In this document: positions 24,344 through 35,191 of the stretch, in pieces
Numbering within the stretch: position 1 is the stretch's first letter
How the letters are laid out: the number at the start of each line of letters is the position of its first letter
DNA from: Phragmites australis
Lineage: Eukaryota > Streptophyta > Magnoliopsida > Poales > Poaceae
Assembly (NCBI RefSeq): GCF_958298935.1
Contig: NC_084939.1
Location: forward strand, 22,743,501 to 22,807,500
Reading direction: 5' to 3'
Length of the DNA stretch: 64,000 nt
Program-made: the position numbers and the translations under genes
The notes under the pieces: generated by a model
What the model was told of the DNA's origin: nothing
Database searches by the model: none
Seen by the model: the letters and a program-made list of their open reading frames with translations, nothing else

Positions 24344-24790
24344 GTATCTTTTTGATGTCGTTGTTGTCGTAGATGATGGAGATTATTAACTTGTTCTTTA
24401 GAAAAAGAGCTTGAAATATTCTTCTTACCACTTGATCATCGTCAATTGATATCAAACCTAGCCGATTGATCTCATTGATAAAAATATTCAAACGTGAGTA
24501 CATGTCATTAGCACTTTCATGGGAAATTGTTTGATGCTATTAAGCACATGATATTTCTCATTCCGCAAATTCTTTGCGCCTTCATGTATTTCAATGAGAC
24601 TATTCTAAATATCATGCGTATTGGTCAGAGAATAAACACAATTAAATGTGTCAACATTTAAAGATAATAAAAGGATACTCTTCGCCAATGCATCTAATTG
24701 TCTCTCCTTGTTGGTGATGCGAGGTCTCATCTCGTCCTTGGTGACTCTCCAAACATATAAATTTTTAGCTTGCAAATAACAAGACATTAA
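24344..24790 (-). pseudogene. Copia gag fragment (UBN2-type)
   Basis: On the minus strand, ORFs at 24787-24605 and 24503-24312 give pieces typical of the gag-polyprotein N-terminal domain: a LDALAKSILLLSLNVDTFN stretch, then NEINRLGLISIDDDQVVRRI. There is a frame break between them and loss of the zinc knuckle and everything after it. Confidence 0.6.
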
Positions 24791-24897
24791 AATTTTCTAA
24801 CGAGAAAATTTGTATCATAGAAAAATAGAGCGCTATGGGTATCCATCCTAACCTCGGACGTCACAACTCTAGGATGTTAAGCCTATCAAAAGCATGT

Positions 24898-24910
24898 GGC
24901 TCTGATACTA
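24898..24910 (-). other. Primer binding site for initiator tRNA-Met
   Basis: The minus strand reads TAGTATCAGAGCC, one mismatch from the TGGTATCAGAGCC complementary to the initiator tRNA-Met 3' end. It lies two bases from the LTR, the normal position for copia elements. Confidence 0.85.
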
Positions 24911-24912
24911 AT

Positions 24913-26499
24913 TATGAGGAACGATGATGTCCTAAGAGGGGAGTGGATTATGACACTTATAAACTAAACTAAATTGGCTCCAAAAACTTCACAAGATAAA
25001 TATATCTCAATTTCTATCTAAATGTGCTCTAGATTTATCTAGTGTGTCTACTCTACCACTTAAGAAGATTGCAACCTACTCTAGCAAGATAAATTGCAAA
25101 TATGTAAATGTGAAAACGTAAATAAGGTGGAGAGACAAACTCAACACAAATGATTTTTATCCTATTGTATCGATGACATGAATATCACCCATAGTCCACA
25201 TTAGAGCTCCACTAAGGATATGCTCCCGGTCGGTACCCGGTCAATAGTCTTGAGCCATCAAGACAAGGCATCAAGCTGGATAAGCCAACAAGGCAAGACC
25301 TCAACACTAGCCTCTCTTCCGGTCACTTGCCATCGTAATCACATCGGAGCTTGAGCCACAAAGGCAAGGGTATCCGTGTCCCCGTACACATGTCTTGCCA
25401 CCAATCTACACCAAGTTGGAGGGTCAAAAAGCTTGAGCCACCAAGGCCCAAGATGCTGGCGAGTCACCAAGACTCTAAGGCAATGAAGTACCACTCTGTA
25501 CAAGTTAGGATCACTCTTTGATCTCTTCTTCAAGTTGCAGCATCTAGCTACAACTCACTCTAGGTCTATAAGCACTAAACACTCTCTAATCTTGTGTTTA
25601 ATTGCATTGAATGATCAGTTTAAGTATTTTGGTGGCTTGGATATCTTCTCAAGTGTATATGAGCTTCCTCTAGACTTCAGCAGCATGCCACATATTCAAA
25701 TGACTGAGTAAAGGGGTATTTATAGCCTTAAACCCGCTAACTAGTCATTTTCCCAATAGCTCAGAAAAACTGTTAGCATCAAATGATCTGGTGAGAACAG
25801 TAGTACTAACACTGGATCATTCGATGAGTACAAACTTAGAAACTAGCCGTTGGAACCTCCGGTGTCCCTTCAAATCCATCACCGGACTGGTGAGTTATCT
25901 TAAGTCATTCGAGTCTTTGCAGTCTCTCTATGTAAAATACTCTGGTGCATTCATCTTCAGAGCACCGGACCTTCTGTAGGTTGTTCTTCATTCTTCAATA
26001 CTTGCAGTCATCTCTACAAAAATACTCTGGTGGTACAATTCAGTTTGAACAAACCAAGAATTGGACCTTCCAGTGGGTTGTTCTTCAGTCTTCTGCAATT
26101 GTATTCTTCTCTACAAAAAATGCTCCGGTGTTACCCAGTGTAGATCACCGGAATATCCGATGAGGTCCTCAGCCTTCTTCCCCTTTATCAGAAATACTCC
26201 AGTGAGTTCAACACATAGAGCACCGGATCTTCTGGTGAAGTTATCAGCTGTCACTTTGCCTCTAGACACAATGCTCTGGTGAGTGCAAACTCCTCTGCAC
26301 CAGACCTTTCAGTAAGGCAAATCTTCCTATAACTTTTCCAATTCGTTTAAACTTTGTTCTGGCTGCGGTGGCTTCTTGATGTATTGCATCCATGAGACCT
26401 ACTAACATATATTCTTGACAAACATATTAGTCCCTATAACTATGTTGTTATTAATCACTAAAATCACAATCATAATCTAATAGAGTCATTTTCGCTACA
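24913..26499 (-). repeat. Full 5' LTR, 1587 bp
   Basis: Runs from the 'tatgaggaac' next to the primer site (terminal CA mutated to TA on the element strand) to the outer CA. The U3 part (25780-26320) contains several 'CCGGTG'/'CACCGG' palindromes spaced 20-60 bp, as in the LTR at 203-2282. Confidence 0.75.
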
Positions 26500-26573
26500 G
26501 TTGGACCGGTTATTGGATTATCACTGTCGGTTTAGTTTTTGAACCGACAATTATGATTTTTTTTATAGTGTTA

Positions 26574-28092
26574 ACTCATGCGCTCGTACTTTTTAATAAT
26601 GCTTCCAACATCATAAGAACATTCCCATGGGATATAAGCCTATCGTATATCGTTTGAGCTTTTGAACCGGGGAATACGCAGCTACGTAGTCTTGTCTGCA
26701 ACACAATAAGGCTAGTTATTTTGCACCACATCGCAAGAGATGACTTTATTTATAATCGGAATAGGTGTTTTGTATAAATATTTCGTCATATTATTAACTA
26801 TTATCTTTAATTCTTTTCTCTGTCTAGAAGTGAAATAAAATAACCATTCATTTCATCTCAGAGTCTATAGATATATAGTGCTCAAACCAAGGGCAGAGTT
26901 TCCATCCTTCACTAGCTAACTGTCCTGGACTCCTGAGGTACAATCCCAGCCATGCATGTCCCTATCATAACAGTAATATTCTAGTACATTATTGAAGTCT
27001 TGAAGATCAGAAGTGTCTGGGTAGTTCATTTTACCATGCATATCCAGGTGGCATTATAGAATATTTAAAATGAAATAACACGCTAGAGTGTCAACTACCG
27101 GCTACCGCTCATGGTTTTTTTCATCATTGTCGTCGTCCTCGTCCGTTTTATATTGGACGATTCTCGAGCTAGCCACGTAGCTTCACAAATAAAAGGATGC
27201 CGTTGACTTCTGCCATATTACGAGGTAAACTTCGTAGTCCTTTTCATCATGTGACTGTACGTATATACAAAGGGTTCCAGTGCCATGCACATACGTAGAG
27301 TGTGTCATATCCATACGTATAATTATTCTTTCCTAATGTTTCACATGGATGGATGAATATATATGTTGTACTATATTATCTCCAAATTGCTCTTCTCTAG
27401 CTAGCTGATCTATTGCATATATTAAGTACAGACTTAACAAGGTGTATGGATGCATGCATAACATATTTCTCCACTTGAGAGCACCACGTTCTTGCCACCT
27501 TTATATTTGGTTTTATATAGTGATCCTACATGTGCAACAGACACATGGTTCCTTGCGGTACAACACCAACTGCAAATTGCACCGGCCATGCATGCATTGT
27601 ATCTCGATCTGCTTCACATGTGTCCCTCTCGTTGTTTTGCTGAGCTTTAATTTCGTTACCGTACGGATATAGAATGTAGTAGATTCCACATTTGGTTTTG
27701 CAGCTACTTGCTGGGAGATCTGCAAAGTGAGTCTGATATTATGCGAAAAGGGGGCGGCGCCTAAACACACCGACCACTTGCTTCAAGGCACCGTATATAT
27801 CCATCCGCGTGAACAAAACACGTACGTAAAAGTCGATGGAGATATATACGTCGATCCGCCACGTGCATGCATGGACCAGATGGTGACGAACTAACGACCA
27901 CCGGCCTCACTTTCTGCATGCACCTCGATCAAATCATGTGTTAGTTGCAGATATTGCGACATATATATCTATCCAAACGCACGAAAACATTGTAACGTAT
28001 ACTAAAGTTTGTACTCTCTCCGGTTTGCTTTACTTGCACGTTCCACTGTCCCTAACATAGTACGTACACTTTGATCACTGCTTTCCCAGTTA
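26574..28092. other. Intergenic DNA including copy 1 of a duplicated block
   Basis: 26574-27540 shows nothing recognisable. From about 27540 it is similar to the sequence starting near 33030 (see the duplicated block). Confidence 0.4.
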
Positions 28093-28925
28093 CTCCATCT
28101 GTACAAAAATGTAAGACATATTTTATTTTTAAAAAGTCATCAAAAAATAAACTTTGATCATTAATTTTTCTTTTAATATATTATCAATTGCTATGAAATT
28201 AATGTTATATCAAAAGTACTTTAAAATACAAATTTATTAAAACAAAGTTTGTATTAAACATGTATATAATTTGACTAATTATCAGTTAAAAACCTAAAAA
28301 GCTTAATTTTTTCGAAATAAAATATATCTACATTCTTAAACAGATAGGGTATATGGTAGAAGCAAAAAACCTAAATTTGACAAGAGTGTATATATATTTT
28401 TGGTCGAAGTTTGGAATGGCTGATTACAAGCTTTCTACTTTCTAGAACCGCATCAATCTGGATAGGTAGCTGCTGCATGGGAGAAGATCGATGTATAGCT
28501 AGAGTAACTGACGTGAGGCTGGACGTTAGAGGCAGTACACGTAGCATCATGGTCATGCCCTCTCGCGCACATGGAAGGGCATCCTGAAACTTCACCAAAC
28601 CCTCGTTAGTGACTTTAAATCGAGGTGGACCGTTGGATCCTCTAAAGATAAATCGGATTTATGGTACATTGTAACATGAACCGTTTAATCTGCATAGTAA
28701 ATTGATGTCATTGCTACAATACCGTTGCTGCATTGCTTTTGCTGCGGTTTTTAAAGTCATGATATTGTTCATTATCTTATATTTTACTATTCCTCTCTAA
28801 AGTCAGAGGATTTTGATTCAACGCACATAGCCGGTCCAAACAAAGCTTAACACACCTGCAGGGTCACCGGCAGGTTTCCTGCCGGGGTATTCCAGTGCAT
28901 GCATGTTTTGCATTGGAGACGAGAC
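27540..28925 (+). repeat. Copy 1 of a diverged direct duplication (partner 33020-34130)
   Basis: Shared, collinear landmarks are: 'ccttgcggtac', 'cacacgtgtc'/'cacatgtgtc', 'taccgtacgg', 'gaccactt'/'ggccactt', 'gcatgcatggaccagat' plus 'gtgacgaact' plus 'ccggcctcacttt', 'tctatccaaa', 'acgtgagg'/'gcgtgagg', 'ggtccaaacaaag' and 'ggcaggtttcctgccggggy'. Copy 1 is interrupted by a Stowaway at 28093-28349. Confidence 0.75.
28093..28349. mobile_element. Stowaway-type MITE, 257 bp
   Basis: TA on both sides (28091-28092, 28350-28351). The left end CTCCATCTGTACAAAAATGT pairs with the minus-strand right end CCCTATCTGTTTAAGAATGT. AT-rich interior. Confidence 0.85.
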
Positions 28926-28969
28926 GAGAACTGAAGGGGCACCAAAACAAGGGGAGCTGGCCACCTAGC

Positions 28970-29034
28970 AGCTGCTTACTTAACATGGAAATGGGATTTG
29001 CAGCTGCTTACTTAACATGCATGGAAGTGGGATC
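28970..29034 (+). repeat. Two-copy tandem repeat, about 33 bp
   Basis: 'gcagctgcttacttaacatg' followed by 'gaaatgggat' or 'gaagtgggat' occurs twice in a row. Confidence 0.8.
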
Positions 29035-29048
29035 TATGAGACTATGAG

Positions 29049-29241
29049 CATGTTTGTTTCTGGCTTTTGTAGAAACTCAAATAAACAGCCTATTTTTTTA
29101 TTGGTTTCTAGCTATAGTTTTTAGAAGCAAAAACAATCTAAATTACTATAGAAGTCACAGAAGCTAGAAATATTTTTTGCTAACTTCTATCAATAGCAGG
29201 CTTCTGAAAAAGCAACTACCGGTAGAAGCTCAAACAAATAG
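29049..29241. mobile_element. hAT-like MITE, 193 bp, 8-bp TSD ACTATGAG
   Basis: ACTATGAG lies at 29041-29048 and 29242-29249. The ends are inverted, CATGTTTGTTTC at the left and CTATTTGTTTGAGC on the minus strand at the right. The interior has further inverted 'agaagc' motifs. No ORF. Confidence 0.85.
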
Positions 29242-29773
29242 ACTATGAGAATACTATCAACCTCTGGGGTCCACGTAAGATTATGTGAGTTTAACACACC
29301 CCGAGGAAAAAAAAACTGCGATTTTTTTTTTGTGCAATGATTGGCATGGAAATTGGGTACCAATGGAGCATAAGAAGAAGAATTACTCTTCAAAGTTCTC
29401 TAATAGGGAACACTACAGATATCAACTAACTTTAAGCATAATAATCTAAACTGATTTTAAGAAAATACTCTTCAAAGTTTGGATATCTACTAAATTGAAT
29501 TATTCCCTACGTTTCTACGTGTACTCCACTTCCACGATCTCCACCTCAAAATGCTCCAATCTTCATGTCTCTAGTCCCCCTATACCCCATTACACCTTGA
29601 TCCTATACTCATCTCAGCGGTAGACTGCCTCTATCTCACCTCTACATTCATTTCAGCTCAATGCTTCACTACTATAGAAAAGCATATCAGTGCGGGTTAA
29701 AAACACCACCAGTGCCGATTCAAAAACTTGAATTGGCACTGATAGTTATGAAATATCAGTGCCGGATCTGGAA

Positions 29774-29844
29774 CCGGCACTAAAAGTTCTTTGCACTGCT
29801 GGTTGGAGGCTCCAACCAGCAGTGCAAAGAACTTTTAGTGCCGG
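29774..29844. repeat. Perfect 35-bp inverted repeat with a 1-nt spacer
   Basis: The arms 29774-29808 and 29810-29844 are exact reverse complements around G29809. A further partial copy of the right arm (about 20 bp) follows at 29847-29868. A transcript would fold into a tight hairpin, a possible siRNA source. Confidence 0.95.
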
Positions 29845-30692
29845 ATCCTCCAACCAGCAGTGCAAAGTTTCCTGAACCAAAAAAATAAATGAGCCTGCTT
29901 GAGAGCCGGCTCGACTGCTGGTACTGTCGCCACTCAACGCGCTGCCGCTGCCGCCGCAACATACTCAAATTGAATTATCTCATCCATACGAACACATCTC
30001 ACAATCAAATCAAATCATCTCATACATACAAACATATCTCACAATCAAATAGACTCATCTCATACATAGAACAAATCAACTCATACGAACAAATCAATCT
30101 CAGAAAAGGAATAGCATGTTGGTGGACTACTAAGCAACCAACAATATCAACTAGCTGATTGATCTATCATCTATCATCTCATACATCAGGACTCATGATG
30201 CCACGTCGCCACGATGCTGCCACACCATGACGCCACGTCGTCGCATCATCAAAGCTCCGCGCTCACATGTGTTGCTCGGAAGAGAAAGAGAGAATCTCAC
30301 CACCCCTCGTTGCAGCTGAGCGCGTGCTGCTCGGAAGCTGTCATGCCCCGCGCCCGCGCCGCTCGGCCAGCTGAGCGTGTGTTGCTCGGAGGCTAACGTG
30401 TCCCGCGCCCACGCCGCTCCGAGGTTGCTCATCGTCGATGATAAGAGAGAGTGTGAGAGAGTGCAAGAGACAAAGAGATGTGGTAGAGATGATAAGACAG
30501 AGAGAGATGGCGGCCGAGCAAAATATCTATAGAGCCGGACATGAGGGGCGAGCCTAAACCAGAATCAATCAAATTTTCAGGTTCGGACAAAGCGGATGGC
30601 TGCTGGATGTGAGTCGTGAAACTAAAAGGCAAATCAAAGGCTAAGTTTTTGGTCCGATCGTTTCAGTGCCAGTTGTTGGATGGAACCGGCAC

Positions 30693-30777
30693 TGAAACAT
30701 GCTATCAGTGTCGGTTTGTGGCTGGAACCGGCACTGATCTGGTTCCAGCCACGAACCGACACTGATAGCATGTTTCA
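30693..30777. repeat. 37-bp inverted repeat with an 11-nt loop
   Basis: The arms 30693-30729 and 30741-30777 pair with a single G:U-type mismatch (GGTTTGTGGC against GCCACGAACC). The loop is 30730-30740. It has a miRNA-precursor-like shape but consists of the CACTA subterminal motif. Confidence 0.95.
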
Positions 30778-30909
30778 GTACTGTTTCTTAACAGCTCTAT
30801 CATTGTTCACATGTGGGAGATTAAGAACCGGCACTGATATACCTTTAATCGTGGTTATTATGCAACTGACACTAATGGGGCGCTACTTTTGACCCCTTCT
30901 GTAGTAGTG

Positions 30910-32645
30910 TTTAATCTGCACGCACATTCAACATCATACCGCCTCTGCCTATCTATATACATCAAAACACACACTAATACAAAATAGACTATCACTACCG
31001 ATCCAAAACTGACATCACTATCAGTTCAAGCCGAGAACTAGCAGTGATAATCCATCCATATGTATAAAAATACTCTACCGCAAACATTTCGATATGGAAA
31101 AACTTAGGCAACGGAACCCATACCAAAATATTCGCAATAGACTATTTTACATCTTAAACTTAGATAAATAGGAACGGATATTGCAAAGCTGATATACCAG
31201 ACGCTATTCGGTTTAGGATGTAGGCTTTTAGTATTGCATCATACGTCGAAGAGCTCTTGGTACAGCCGCCTTGCGCTATCTGTTTTATATTTTGTGCTAT
31301 CCGAGTGATAATAGTACATCTAAATGAATGGTCGAAACACAATCATTTTAAAACAAATCTATTTTCTGCCACTTATTTAGATTTGCTTAATGCCACAATC
31401 TAGCTACTCAATTTGCCGTTCAATTTGCTACTCGTTTAGTTGGGGAGACAAGGAGATGGGAAGACGGGCTCGAGAGACGAGGCGACGGGCTCGGGAGATG
31501 GGGAGATGAGCTCAGGAAATGAGGTGACAGGCTCGGGAGACAGTGAGGTCGGGAAACGGAAGATGGCGAGACAACGATGAGAACGGAGGACCTGGAAGCT
31601 AAGCCCAAGGGGTAGAGGCAGCCGCAGTGGTGATGGTGACCATCGTACCACTTTGACCGCCACTACCCCTCGAGAGTGGCTTCAGGCTCGGTGGACAGCA
31701 GTCACGAGGTGACTTGGGTGGTCTTGAGGTGGCTTGGGTGGTCGCAAGGTGACTCAGGGAAACGAGGGAGGTCGCGAGGTGGCTCAAGCTTGGAGACGGT
31801 GATGAGCTCGGAGGAAGTGGAAGTCAAGCACAAGGGGTAGAGGTGGTTGCAGTGGCGACGGTGACTATCGCACCACTTCGATCGTCACTCCTCCTTGGGA
31901 GTGGCTTTCTGGAGATTGGGAGTGAAGTGAGATGGGGTGTAGACTAAGGGAGATCGGCTCGGGATTTATAGAAGCATTATCACTGCGTTTGGAATACGAA
32001 CTAGCAGATTTTGTGCTGTGTGTGATTTGGAATGAATAAAAACAAGCAATGTAATAATATCTTTAGCAGATTTATAACAAATGTATGATTGGTAGCAGAC
32101 GATATTTATACACTGATACCCAAGTCCTAGATAAATTGACTGAGGCTAATGCATTTGGATTACTTTGATGCTCAAGTACTAAAAAGACAATTATGGGTAT
32201 TCTCCATTTCTCTCTCTATCTAACCAGTTGTTTGTTAAACAATTTTGTTGATTGCTCCCTTCTTGTGCCTATCTCCAATGCGCAGTGCAACACTAGGCAA
32301 GTCAATGGATCTAGTTATATTTAAAGTCCTAACAAATTGATTTAGTAGTAATGCAAACGTGGGCGTTTTGGGAAAACACCAGGGAGTCGGGGTGATCCTT
32401 CTCCTTGCATGTACTATATATGTTGCTCGTGACTTATATGACTAGGAAACAAGAAAAAGGGATCGATGTTGCACCAACACTGGAGGATAAGGACATTTTA
32501 GTAAGAGTTTAATTTGATTGGTTTCTATAAGAAGCAATAGAACTGTATCTCTTACAATATATTCGATATGTAGACTTCAATAACTTAACCCTCATCGGTC
32601 AAGCAAAATAAGTTAATCCAATTTGGGCCAACTGGGGCGCGGTCA
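30910..32645. other. Possible further CACTA-like piece and minisatellite
   Basis: 'CACTAATACAAAATAGAC' at 30971 is followed by 'cactaccgatcc' and 'gaactagcagtgataatcc', like a CACTA left end; no matching right end was found. 31440-31920 is GA-rich with repeats of 'gacgggctcgggaga' and a roughly 78-bp unit present twice (31592-31683 and 31818-31910). The minus-strand Ser/Pro/Leu-rich ORFs there follow the repeats and are unlikely to be genes. 31990-32645 shows nothing. Confidence 0.4.
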
Positions 32646-32649
32646 GGGA

Positions 32650-33008
32650 AAAAAAGTAGGCCTGGTATATATGGTTTATTGGGTCTACCATTGGACCTTG
32701 GTAGAAAAAATACCATATTTATCAATATTTAAAAAATATTTGAATTTTATCTGGTATATCCAATAAATCATGTTTACTAGTGACCTCCGGTAAATTTTAT
32801 TTACCGGTAAAAGACCTGATCAGTAAAAAAAAAATTGGCCCGGTATATCCAATACATTTAGTTTATCGGGTCTACCGATAGGTCCTGTAGAAAAAATTTA
32901 CTATATTTACTGATATTTTTATTTTAATTTTATCTAGTATATCTAATATATCCGATAAATCATCTTTATTGGTGACAACTGCTAAATTTTATTTACCATA
33001 AAAAAACC
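32650..33008 (+). repeat. Two-copy tandem duplication, about 178-bp unit
   Basis: The series 'ggcctggtatat', 'tttattgggtctacc', 'agaaaaaatacc', 'gaattttatctggtatat', 'aataaatcat' and 'taaattttatttacc' occurs from 32659. It occurs again from 32837 with about 15-20% changes by eye. Confidence 0.8.
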
Positions 33009-33019
33009 CTGCGATACAC

Positions 33020-34130
33020 ATACGCAGTTCCTTGCGGTACATTATACACGAGCTACAATTAACCAAGTTGCACCAAGACCATTATATATATTGATGCCTA
33101 GCTCACACGTGTCTCTTGATATTTTTCTAGCTGCTCTCGCTGCCGTACGGGTATAAGCATAAAGATCTGATAGACGAGACTTGCAGCTAGTTGCATTGTT
33201 GAGAGTCTAGATCGATAGATCTGTAGCACCTAAACCGGACAAAGACTGGCCACTTGCGTTCAAGCACCGTATTCATGTCCACAATGAACGAAACACGTAA
33301 AAGTCGAACGATCAGGCACATTATGCATGCATGGACCAGATCGTGACGAACTGACGATCACCGGCCTCACTTTCCGCAGCTCGACAGAATCATACATGTG
33401 TTGGCCGCAGCTAGAACGACGCGCGCGCACATATCTATCTATCCAAAGGCATGAAAACGTATTCTGTAACGAACGAGCAAGTAGTTCATATATCCCCAGA
33501 ATGGTACCATGTTCCCCCTGGTCTTCAATCCAGATCCTCTTACTTCACCGCAACAAAGTCAGAGGCGAACAGTACTTTGTGAGAGATGTACAGTAATCTA
33601 CAGTTAAGTACTGTACCATCAAATCATATCCGTTAATCTAAGATCCAACGACTCATCGTGGAATGAAGGCACCATGACTTCATTCCCCCTGAAGTCAGAC
33701 GATCTAGTTGGGTATGTCTTATGTGTTTATGACATCAGCGCATAGCATCGATATAGTATACCCTTTTGATCGTAGCTTTAGTTCTCCAAAGCATGCTAGT
33801 AGATCGAGAAAAGCTCTTGGAATTGGAAGAAGAGGAGGAAGAGGAAGAAGAAGCAGCCCGTTAGGAGCTTCCGCTGGGTCTGTCTGCCACTGAGCTGGAT
33901 ATATACGTACGTAGGTACACGTAGGACGAAACTTAAACGGAGTAACCGGCGTGAGGTGGCAGACGCTGTACACTTTGTCCGCAAGCACGTAACATGGTGT
34001 CCACGACGTCGCGTGCGGGTCCAAACAAAGGCCAACACCGCCGCGCAGGGTCGCCGGCAGGTTTCCTGCCGGGGCATTGTAAACGAGGAAGGAAACGCAT
34101 TTCAAGCGCTTTGCATTGCATGCATGGGAC
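33020..34130 (+). repeat. Copy 2 of the diverged direct duplication (partner 27540-28925)
   Basis: Collinear with copy 1 over most of its length, for example 'gcatgcatggaccagat' at 33325 against 27867, and 'ggcaggtttcctgccggggc' at 34056 against 28869. Copy 2 lacks the Stowaway insertion and lies 1.1 kb upstream of the ABCG start codon. Confidence 0.75.
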
Positions 34131-34894
34131 TACGTACATATATGCGAGGCAAGCAAGGGCATGAAAACGAGTCAAAGACTTCTAGATCCCTATAAGCTTG
34201 CGACGTAGGCGTGCATATCCATCCATTGCTAGTAGCTGTCAAAAATTCTACGCAACGGTGATACTAGGTGCAGGAGAAGGCGTCTGGAGCATCACTGCAT
34301 AGAATTTTTTTTTCCCCATAGGTAGCCGGCTGGCACACGCGTTCTCCCAGCACCTGCAACGGAAACAAGTCAAAGACGACCTCCTTCTCCGGATCCCGCT
34401 GCTGCTGCGTGCAATCCATTGGCGACGGTTCAGGTTCAGGTTCAGTTCGATGAGCAGTGCAAGCTAGCTAGAGTGCAAGAGCGGCCATCCATCCATGACG
34501 TCCTCTCCTAGTCTGCAAACGCACTACCCTGGTGAACTGTATCTAGCAGCTAGCTTCATCGGCGACGACACTATCGGTGACACCTTGATTTTGACGGATG
34601 TAGCTCACTCCTGTATACTCTACCACGTTATTCCAGCGCGGTGAAAGATCTGGCGGCCGGCCGGGGTTGACGAGGTTGGGCGAGCAGGTGCTTAGTTCTG
34701 TCGATGATGCCGCCCCACTAGCTGGATCGCCATGCATGTTTCGTGTGGCCTTCCTTCTTCCTTCCTTCCCAAAACAGCAAACGTACACTCTCCTCTGTTC
34801 TCAGTCGTCCTCCCGACGGAACCTTGGTCCAAAAGGTGGCGCGCGCCAAAAAGCCATCCCCCTCCACAGCACCGGCGGGACCGCCTCTCCACTT

Positions 34895-35010
34895 GCCGCG
34901 CCCTCCCGCCACGTGCCCCATCGTCCCGGCCGTGACGTGGCCACCACCACCACCCTCGCCAGCCGCGGCCCGGCTCCATATATACCCCTCCCCGCCTCGC
35001 CGCCCCTCTC
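34895..35010 (+). promoter_or_regulatory. Core promoter of the ABCG gene with ABRE/G-box motifs
   Basis: A TATA box lies at about 34978-34984 (CATATATACC context), about 210 bp before the start codon, which leaves room for a roughly 180-nt leader beginning near 35010. Upstream are a G-box CACGTG (34910-34915) and GACGTGGC (34934-34941), both with the ACGTG core bound by ABA-responsive bZIP factors. Two ACGT-core sites about 25 bp apart is the arrangement known for ABA-responsive promoters. Whether they act here is inference. Confidence 0.6.
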
Positions 35011-35191
35011 CTCACATTCACTCGCGAGCTAGCGCATCGCATGCCACTCTCGATCAATCGCGCGCCGCCACCTCTCGCAGATCAGCTACTCCGTTGAGTT
35101 GTTCTTGCCGCTGCGTTTGTTAGGTTTGTTGTTGCTTTGTCGATCTTGTGATTGAACATATAATGTTGCTGCTTTAACGGCCGGAACGTCC

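Larger units (their letters stand above)
23758..26499 (-). mobile_element. Copia-like LTR retrotransposon, internally deleted, TSD GTTGG
   Basis: GTTGG lies at 23753-23757 and at 26500-26504. The outer ends are TG (23758) and CA (26499). On the minus strand the order is: 5' LTR (26499 to 24913), primer binding site, gag remnant, and a 3' LTR missing its 5' part (about 24343 to 23758). Protease, integrase, RT and the polypurine tract are all absent, so it cannot move alone. It sits inside the CACTA element at 22615-26570. Confidence 0.85.
22615..26570. mobile_element. Non-autonomous CACTA element split by a nested LTR retrotransposon, TSD TTA
   Basis: Left end CAGTACTACAGAAAAAG (first bases mutated from CACTAC), right end ...TTTTTATAGTG. 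TTA lies at 22612-22614 and 26571-26573. 'aaccggcagtgac' subterminal repeats lie at 22695-22920 and again at 23590-23670 and 26520-26555. Without the LTR element (23758-26499 plus one GTTGG copy) it was about 1.2 kb. It carries an ORF with an acidic tail at 23074-23410. Confidence 0.8.
29667..30909. mobile_element. Non-autonomous CACTA element, 1243 bp
   Basis: Starts CACTACTATAGAAAAG. The right end on the minus strand reads CACTACTACAGAAGG. The flanks are CTT and TTT, a 3-bp TSD with one change. 'cagtgccggttc'-type subterminal repeats lie at 29690-29860 and 30663-30835. The short ORFs inside are not recognisable. Contains two long hairpins, annotated separately. Confidence 0.85.

Noticed and set aside
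30693..30777. A bona fide miRNA gene
   Set aside because: The arms are CACTA subterminal repeats. Without small-RNA data, a transposon-derived hairpin is the simpler reading.
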